From Rhodoferax sp. (GTDB taxonomy: Bacteria; Pseudomonadota; Gammaproteobacteria; Burkholderiales; Burkholderiaceae_C): a stretch of DNA of 64,000 bases. The position numbers and the translations under genes are program-made. Below are positions 59,124 to 64,000 of this stretch, piece after piece. The stretch spans positions 62,001-126,000 of the forward strand of contig PKWM01000048.1 of the NCBI GenBank assembly GCA_003133245.1, read 5' to 3'. Below the pieces are notes generated by a model. That model had not been told where the DNA came from and made no database searches. It worked only from the letters and a program-made list of their open reading frames with translations. Each line of letters opens with the position of its first letter. The first letter of the stretch is position 1.

Positions 59124-60206
59124 TCAGGGAATCAAGGCCAAGGCGTGCATATAGTCCGGCTGCACCATCAACTCATCCCACGACGGGCTGACACTGCGCG
59201 GCAACAAGGCATGGCAACGGTAGGCACTGGCCTCTTGCATTTGCCATTGACCTTTAAGTTGCGCTTCGGTCAAGCCGTCAATCAACTGATCCAGCTCAGC
59301 GCCACCTTCCAGAGACTGGTTGCACAGCAGCACCATGTCGCAACCGGCGTTCAACGCAGCCAGCGCAGCTTCGGTATAACTCAGCGTTTTCCCGTCCATC
59401 AGTCTGGCGCCAGCCATCGACAGATCATCGCTAAAAATAGCACCGCCAAAACCAAGCTGGCCGCGCAGGATGTCACCCAGCCACCGATGCGAAAACCCGG
59501 CGGGCCGGGCATCTACCCGGGGATAAATGACATGCGCCGGCATCACCCCCGCCAGTGTCGTATTGAGCCAGCCGTAAGGCGCAGCATCGTCAGTCAAAAT
59601 GGTTTTCAGGCTGCGTTTATCAACCGGGACTGCAGTGTGGGAATCAGCCTTGACGAAACCATGGCCGGGAAAATGTTTGCCGCAATTGGCCATGCCGCTT
59701 TGCAGCAGGCCATGCATCAAACTCTTGGCCAGCAGGCTGGCCACACGCGGGTCACGATGGAAGGAGCGATCGCCAATGACCGAGCTCTCACCGTAGTCAA
59801 GGTCCAAAACCGGGGTGAAACTCAAATCAACCCCGCAAGCGCGCAGCTCGGAACCCAGCACAAAACCACAGGCGCTGGCAGCGTTACAGGCACGCATGGC
59901 ACCAGTGCCAACGCCGGTTTTGCCATCATTGAGCCACATCTGGCCTAGTGAGCGCATCGGCGGCAAATGAGTAAAACCATCGGTCTTGAAACGTTGCACC
60001 CGGCCGCCTTCGTGATCGACGCAAATAAGCAAGTCTTTGCGTGCTTTTTTTATGTCACTGCACAAGGCACTGAGTTGCACGCGACTCTGCCAGTTGCGTG
60101 CAAACAAAATCAGGCCGCCAACCAGCGGGTGTTTGAGACGCTCCCGGTCAACTTGAGTCAACGTCAAACCGGCAATGTCGATGATCAGAGGGGCGTGTTG
60201 TGGCAT
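59124..60206 (-). CDS. nagZ: Beta-N-acetylhexosaminidase NagZ
   Basis: 360 aa, family length. GH3 motifs: [11 protein letters not shown] (64-74), the flexible-loop KHFPGHG (177-183) with the His that acts with the general acid, and nucleophile D260 in [10 protein letters not shown]. It removes GlcNAc from anhydro-muropeptides in the cytosol during cell-wall recycling and so affects AmpC induction where that circuit exists. No ampR/ampC or ampG is in the window. Confidence 0.92.
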   Translation of the reverse strand: MPQHAPLIIDIAGLTLTQVDRERLKHPLVGGLILFARNWQSRVQLSALCSDIKKARKDLLICVDHEGGRVQRFKTDGFTHLPPMRSLGQMWLNDGKTGVGTGAMRACNAASACGFVLGSELRACGVDLSFTPVLDLDYGESSVIGDRSFHRDPRVASLLAKSLMHGLLQSGMANCGKHFPGHGFVKADSHTAVPVDKRSLKTILTDDAAPYGWLNTTLAGVMPAHVIYPRVDARPAGFSHRWLGDILRGQLGFGGAIFSDDLSMAGARLMDGKTLSYTEAALAALNAGCDMVLLCNQSLEGGAELDQLIDGLTEAQLKGQWQMQEASAYRCHALLPRSVSPSWDELMVQPDYMHALALIP

Positions 60207-60286
60207 CGTATTTTTTTACTAAAACAGTTTTTTGTTGGTTTGCTGAAAGCATTGTATTTCCCCTGCAAACTTGGAACTTGACCGTA

Positions 60287-60387
60287 ATTCCATTTCTAAA
60301 TCATTTCTGTCTAGGCGTCGAGCCGCAGGCAGTGCTATTGCACGACAAGGCGAGACAACAACGACAGGGATGATTTAGAAATGGAAT
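60287..60387. repeat. 101-bp hairpin repeat, copy B (inverted relative to A)
   Basis: Perfect 18-bp terminal arms ATTCCATTTCTAAATCAT and ATGATTTAGAAATGGAAT, central loop GTGC-TATT-GCAC. It is the same element as copy A in opposite orientation; where the arms differ between the copies, the changes keep base pairing (positions 5 and 11). It lies between nagZ and the efflux operon. Confidence 0.87.
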
Positions 60388-60491
60388 AACCCATACAAGC
60401 CTTGGGTAATCTGTTGTGCCACAACACCCAATATCAGAATCACGGAATTTGTGGCGATGGTTTATATTCATGTATAAATTTCAACCGTCAC

Positions 60492-60587
60492 ATGCACCCG
60501 ATCCGCCAGCTTCTTCTCGACCATGGTCTTGGCATTGTCCGCAGCAAAGGCCTGCGAGGGCTGACAGCCAAGCCCATTGACCCATGA
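60492..60587 (+). pseudogene. Possible stump of a TetR-family regulator gene
   Basis: 31 codons: MHPIRQLLLDHGLGIVRSKG then LRGLTAKPIDP. The pattern I..HGL.IVRSKGLRGLT resembles the first helix and turn of TetR-family repressors (ILxxALxLxxExGLxxLT). The frame ends at TGA overlapping an ATG at 60584 (ATGA), the joint expected if an intact regulator gene once preceded the HlyD gene. YbhGFSR operons of enterobacteria have a TetR gene (cecR) at this place. The short match keeps confidence low. Confidence 0.35.
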
Positions 60588-60610
60588 CAACTCGCATCAG
60601 GCAAAAACCC

Positions 60611-61591
60611 ATGAACCTAAAGAAAATCATTCCCATCCTGCTCATTCTGATCGGCATCGGGGCAGGCATTGCCTATTGGAAGATGTTTGAACATCCATCG
60701 GATGCCGCGCCGCTGTATGGCAACGTGGACATCCGTGAAGTGAGCCTGGCGTTTCGCGTGGGTGGCCGGGTAGCCGATGTCAAGGTGGACGAAGGCGACC
60801 GCATCACGCCCGGCCAAATACTGGCCCGGCTGGACCCCGCACCGCTGGAAAACACACTGCACACCGCGCAGGCACAACTCGCCTCCATCAGCGCCCGCAA
60901 CGCGCTGCTGCATGCGGGCTATCGCAGCGAAGACATTGCCCAGGCCAGCGCCAAACTGCAAGCCACCCGTGCTGCGCTGACCCAAACCGAGGCCGATCTG
61001 GCACGCCAGCAAGCACTGGTCCCGGTCGGCGCGAGCGCCCAGCGGGCGCTGGATGCGGCGCTGTCGGCCCGTGATCAGGCACAAGCGCAACGGGACAGCG
61101 CCCAGGCTGCGTTGAAGCTGAATACCCAGGGTTTTCGCAAACAGGAAATCGCCGAATCAGACGCCCTGCTGCAACAGGCCCAAGCGAATGTGGATAGCGC
61201 CAAACTGGCACTGAGCGACGCCGTGCTGTTGGCCCCCAGTGAGGGCATGGTGCTGACGCGGGCGATTGAAAAGGGAGCCATGGTGCAAGTCGGCACCCCG
61301 GCATTCAGCGTGTCGCTGACCCAGCCGGTATGGGTGCGCGTCTATGTGCCAGAACCACAGTTGGGGCTTTTCAACAGTGGAGCGAAGGTGGACTTGAGCA
61401 CCGACAGCCGCCCCGGCAAGCCTTATCACGGTGTGGTCGGATTCGTCTCACCAACGGCGGAGTTCACACCCAAATCAGTGGAAACAACGGATTTGCGCAC
61501 CTCACTGGTGTACCGCCTGCGCGTGGTGGTGCAAGACCCGGACGGGCAGTTGCGCCAGGGCATGCCGGTCACCGTGAAGCTCGCGCCCTGA
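60611..61591 (+). CDS. HlyD-family membrane-fusion protein, YbhG-like
   Basis: 326 aa from the ATG at 60611 (MNLKKIIPILLILIGIGAGI); ATG 60584 would add nine residues. N-terminal membrane anchor (about 5-24), half-lipoyl domain (YGNVDIREVSLAFRVGGRVA), a long coiled-coil hairpin (about 80-200, rich in Ala/Gln) and the second lipoyl half with LLAPSEGMVLTRAIEKGAMV. It would bridge the inner-membrane ABC pump to an outer-membrane channel. First gene of an efflux operon with dual ATPase and permease. Confidence 0.87.
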   Translation: MNLKKIIPILLILIGIGAGIAYWKMFEHPSDAAPLYGNVDIREVSLAFRVGGRVADVKVDEGDRITPGQILARLDPAPLENTLHTAQAQLASISARNALLHAGYRSEDIAQASAKLQATRAALTQTEADLARQQALVPVGASAQRALDAALSARDQAQAQRDSAQAALKLNTQGFRKQEIAESDALLQQAQANVDSAKLALSDAVLLAPSEGMVLTRAIEKGAMVQVGTPAFSVSLTQPVWVRVYVPEPQLGLFNSGAKVDLSTDSRPGKPYHGVVGFVSPTAEFTPKSVETTDLRTSLVYRLRVVVQDPDGQLRQGMPVTVKLAP

Positions 61592-61603
61592 ACGGACGCA
61601 GCC

Positions 61604-63388
61604 GTGAACACTGCACCGATGACCCCAGCGGAGCGCCATTCGATTCAGATGGAAGGGCTGGTCAAGTCGTTTGACGCAGCACCCTCCAATGCCATTGACG
61701 GCATCACCACCAACATTGTCAGCGGCACCATTACCGGCCTGGTCGGGCCGGACGGCGCGGGCAAAACCACCCTGCTGCGCATGCTCGCGGGTTTGCTTAC
61801 GCCGACCCACGGCACGGTGCGCGTGCTGGGCCTCGACCCGGTGCAGGACGCGGACGCCCTGCGCATGCAAATTGGCTACATGCCGCAAAAGTTTGGACTC
61901 TATGAAGACCTGACGGTGATGGAAAACCTGACCCTCTACGCCGACCTGCGCAACGTGGTTGGCACCGCGCGGCGCGAGAGTTTTGAGCGGCTGTTGAACT
62001 TCACCGATCTGACACGCTTTACCGGCCGTTACGCGGGCAAGCTGTCCGGCGGCATGAAGCAAAAGCTCGGTCTAGCCTGCTCCCTTTTGGGCACGCCTCA
62101 AGTGCTGTTGCTGGATGAGCCAGGCGTCGGGGTGGACCCGATCTCGCGCCGCGAACTCTGGAAGATGGTGAGCGAGCTGGCTCAGGGCGGCATGACCGTG
62201 GTCTGGAGCACCGCCTACCTGGACGAAGCCGAACTGTGCCAGGACGTGCGGCTGATGAACAACGGGCGCTTTATCGCCAGCGGTGCGCCACGCGAACTGA
62301 TGGACGCCATGCAGGCTCGCTGCTGGCAGATCACGCAAATCGCCGGCCACCGGCGCGATGTGCTACAGCGGGCCTTGCGCCTGCCCGACGTGATCGACGG
62401 CGCCATTCAGGGTCACAACGTGCGCCTGGTGCTGCGTGAAGGTGCAAAGTGCCCTGATCTTGCAACGTTGGAGGCCGGGCCGCAGGCGCAATGGCTTCAG
62501 GTGCAGCCCCGGCTGGAAGATGCATTTATCAGCCTGCTCGGCGGTGGACCAGGCGGTGATTCGGCGCTGGCGCAGGTGACGCCGGTAGTGCATCTGAGCG
62601 CCGATGTGCAGCCCGATGCGGTGATCGAGGCGCGCCAGTTGACCAAGCAGTTTGGCGACTTTGTTGCCACCAAAGACATCAGTTTCAAGGTGAAACGCGG
62701 TGAGATTTTCGGCCTGCTCGGGCCCAACGGCGCGGGCAAATCAACCACTTTCAAAATGGAATGCGGCCTGCTCAAACCCACTGCAGGCCAGGCGCTGGTA
62801 ATGGGCATTGATCTGAAAACCAGCCCCACAAAGGCACGCCAACGGCTGGGTTACATGGCGCAAAAGTTTTCGCTCTACAAGCAATTGACCGTGCAGCAAA
62901 ACCTGGTGTTTTTTTCGGGCATCTATGGCATGACCGGGCGCACGCAGCAAACCAAGATTGAAGAGATGGTGACGGTGTTCGGCCTGGGCCCGCACCGCGG
63001 CGATCTGGCTGACACGCTGCCTTTGGGTTTCAAGCAGCGTCTGGCGCTGGCCTGCGCGGTGATGCACGACCCGCAGTTGCTGTTTCTGGATGAACCGACC
63101 TCGGGCGTTGACCCGGTCACGCGGCGCGAGTTCTGGACCCACATCAACGGGCTGGCGGACAAGGGTGTCACCATCATGGTCACAACCCACTTCATGGACG
63201 AAGCCGAATACTGCGACCGTATTGCGCTGATCTACCGTGGCAACATGATTGCGCTGGGCACACCCGATGCGCTGAAGGCCAGCGTTGCCACCACAGAGCG
63301 CCCAAACCCGAGCATGGAAGATGCTTTTATTGAACTGGTGCTGGCCGCCGACCGCCAGGAACAACTCACCGAAAAGGCCACGTCATGA
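61604..63388 (+). CDS. Dual ABC ATP-binding protein, YbhF-like
   Basis: 594 aa from a GTG at 61604 (ATG 61619 possible). Two nucleotide-binding domains in one chain: Walker A GPDGAGKTT near 48 and GPNGAGKST near 370; signature LSGGMKQKLGLACS in the first and LPLGFKQRLALACA in the second; Walker B VLLLDEPGVGVDP and LLFLDEPTSGVDP. The first domain starts with the degenerate P-loop spacing Asp. It drives the YbhSR-type permeases; E. coli YbhFSR exports cations and drugs. ATGA overlap with the permease gene. Confidence 0.9.
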   Translation: MNTAPMTPAERHSIQMEGLVKSFDAAPSNAIDGITTNIVSGTITGLVGPDGAGKTTLLRMLAGLLTPTHGTVRVLGLDPVQDADALRMQIGYMPQKFGLYEDLTVMENLTLYADLRNVVGTARRESFERLLNFTDLTRFTGRYAGKLSGGMKQKLGLACSLLGTPQVLLLDEPGVGVDPISRRELWKMVSELAQGGMTVVWSTAYLDEAELCQDVRLMNNGRFIASGAPRELMDAMQARCWQITQIAGHRRDVLQRALRLPDVIDGAIQGHNVRLVLREGAKCPDLATLEAGPQAQWLQVQPRLEDAFISLLGGGPGGDSALAQVTPVVHLSADVQPDAVIEARQLTKQFGDFVATKDISFKVKRGEIFGLLGPNGAGKSTTFKMECGLLKPTAGQALVMGIDLKTSPTKARQRLGYMAQKFSLYKQLTVQQNLVFFSGIYGMTGRTQQTKIEEMVTVFGLGPHRGDLADTLPLGFKQRLALACAVMHDPQLLFLDEPTSGVDPVTRREFWTHINGLADKGVTIMVTTHFMDEAEYCDRIALIYRGNMIALGTPDALKASVATTERPNPSMEDAFIELVLAADRQEQLTEKATS

Positions 63389-64000
63389 GCAAGCAAAGCT
63401 CCCTCTCTTTTCGTCGCCTGTGGGCGCTGTGCCGCAAGGAGTCGTACCAGATCGTGCGCGACCCGAGCAGCATTCTGGTGGCCTTCATCATGCCGATTAT
63501 TTTGTTGTTCATCATGGGCTACGCGGTGAACCTGGACGCGGCCGCCGTGCGCATCGGATTGCAGGTGAATGACAACGGATTGCCCGCGCAAAAGCTGGCG
63601 CAGGCGTTGCAATCGACCACCGCTTTCGAGGTGCACACCGGCGCGCCGCTCAAAGTGCAGATGGCGCAACTGGCGCAAGGCCAACTGCGCGGCATTGTGG
63701 TGATTCAAAGCGACTTTTCCACCAAATGGCTGCAGGGCCAGGGTGGCAGCGCCGTGCAGGTGCTGACCGATGGCGCCGAGCCCAATACCGCCAGTTTTGT
63801 GTCGTCATATATGCAGGGCGTTTGGGTGAAATGGCAGCAACAACTGCTGCAAGACAACGCGACCACTGCGGGGCGGGCCGCCACCCCGCTGCCCATCGAC
63901 ATTCGCCTTCGCTCGTGGTTCAACCCCAGCACCGTCAGCCGCAACTATCTGGTGCCCGGCTCGATTGCCGTGGTGATGACGATCATTGGTGCGCTACTCA
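63385..64000 (+). CDS. ABC-2 type permease, YbhS/YbhR-like, N-terminal part
   Basis: About 205 codons are inside the window, the rest is cut off. It starts MSKQSSLSFRRLWALCRKES, then a hydrophobic helix (ILVAFIMPIILLFIMGYAV), a periplasmic region with VNDNGLPAQKLAQALQSTTA and LTDGAEPNTASFVSSYMQG, and the next segment SRNYLVPGSIAVVMTIIGAL. That layout is typical of YbhS/YbhR and DrrB-like transporters. It overlaps the ATPase stop by 4 bp and would be joined by a second permease beyond the edge. Confidence 0.85.
   Translation, partial: MSKQSSLSFRRLWALCRKESYQIVRDPSSILVAFIMPIILLFIMGYAVNLDAAAVRIGLQVNDNGLPAQKLAQALQSTTAFEVHTGAPLKVQMAQLAQGQLRGIVVIQSDFSTKWLQGQGGSAVQVLTDGAEPNTASFVSSYMQGVWVKWQQQLLQDNATTAGRAATPLPIDIRLRSWFNPSTVSRNYLVPGSIAVVMTIIGALL

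Noticed and set aside
1-64000. CRISPR arrays, tRNA or rRNA genes, integrase/att sites, complete insertion sequences
   Set aside because: I scanned for regularly spaced repeats, cloverleaf-like or rRNA-like segments and transposase proteins and found none I could support.

Overview
This window looks like a piece of the chromosome of a GC-rich betaproteobacterium, most likely Burkholderiales/Comamonadaceae (Rhodoferax/Polaromonas-like). The reasons are the protein flavour of the housekeeping genes (GshA, AroC, Mrp, NagZ, YlqF-type GTPase), the GspA-GspB pair, the abundance of CaiB/BaiF CoA-transferases, and the DUF3305/DUF3306 formate-dehydrogenase accessory genes. The taxon is an inference; no rRNA or tRNA gene is visible.

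Layout. 0-1.5 kb: end of gspA and gspB (type II secretion assembly). 1.5-4.5 kb, minus strand: gshA, a DSBA-like isomerase and cytochrome b561. 4.5-9.1 kb: a regulatory region with PmrA/QseB-type half-sites and a 189-bp inverted-repeat element, then a plus-strand set skp - response regulator - histidine kinase - Deg/HtrA protease, which looks like an envelope-quality module. 9.1-24.6 kb: a large carboxylate/CoA catabolic region divided by a GntR regulator. The minus arm is FAD/Fe-S dehydrogenase, CoA-transferase and HMG-CoA-lyase-like protein, plus YbaK. The plus arm is a ketopantoate-reductase-like protein, a glyoxylate aminotransferase, an MFS carrier, a GlcG-like protein, a second CoA-transferase and a crotonase. 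Malate synthase G follows and could consume glyoxylate. Three TTGyATGCAA palindromes mark the GntR regulon; the substrate is unknown.

24.7-30.3 kb: a likely defence or accessory island with an unknown 265-aa protein, a DUF488 protein, and a type IIG-like nuclease-methyltransferase interrupted by an in-frame TAA. 30.4-35.2 kb, minus strand: housekeeping (DHH phosphoesterase, YlqF-type GTPase, ArfB, TrhP/U32, AroC). 35.3-42.6 kb: small lipoprotein, formate-dehydrogenase-type accessory genes without a dehydrogenase beside them, YhcC radical SAM, and a FecR/DUF6600 protein. 42.8-45.9 kb: Mrp, patatin, bactofilin. 45.9-49.8 kb: an iron-type ABC importer. 50.1-51.8 kb: RarD and a RIO-type kinase.

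51.8-55.5 kb is a scrap-rich stretch with a truncated duplicate of a zinc-ribbon gene, a broken GST and a helicase-like remnant around an intact Tat-lipoprotein metallophosphoesterase and a VOC protein. 55.5-60.2 kb: PEBP protein, a YbbP/FtsX-type permease, a VF530 protein and NagZ, the last two bracketed by two inverted copies of a 101-bp hairpin repeat. 60.5-64 kb: a YbhGFS-like efflux set, preceded by what looks like a stump of its TetR regulator and running off the window end.
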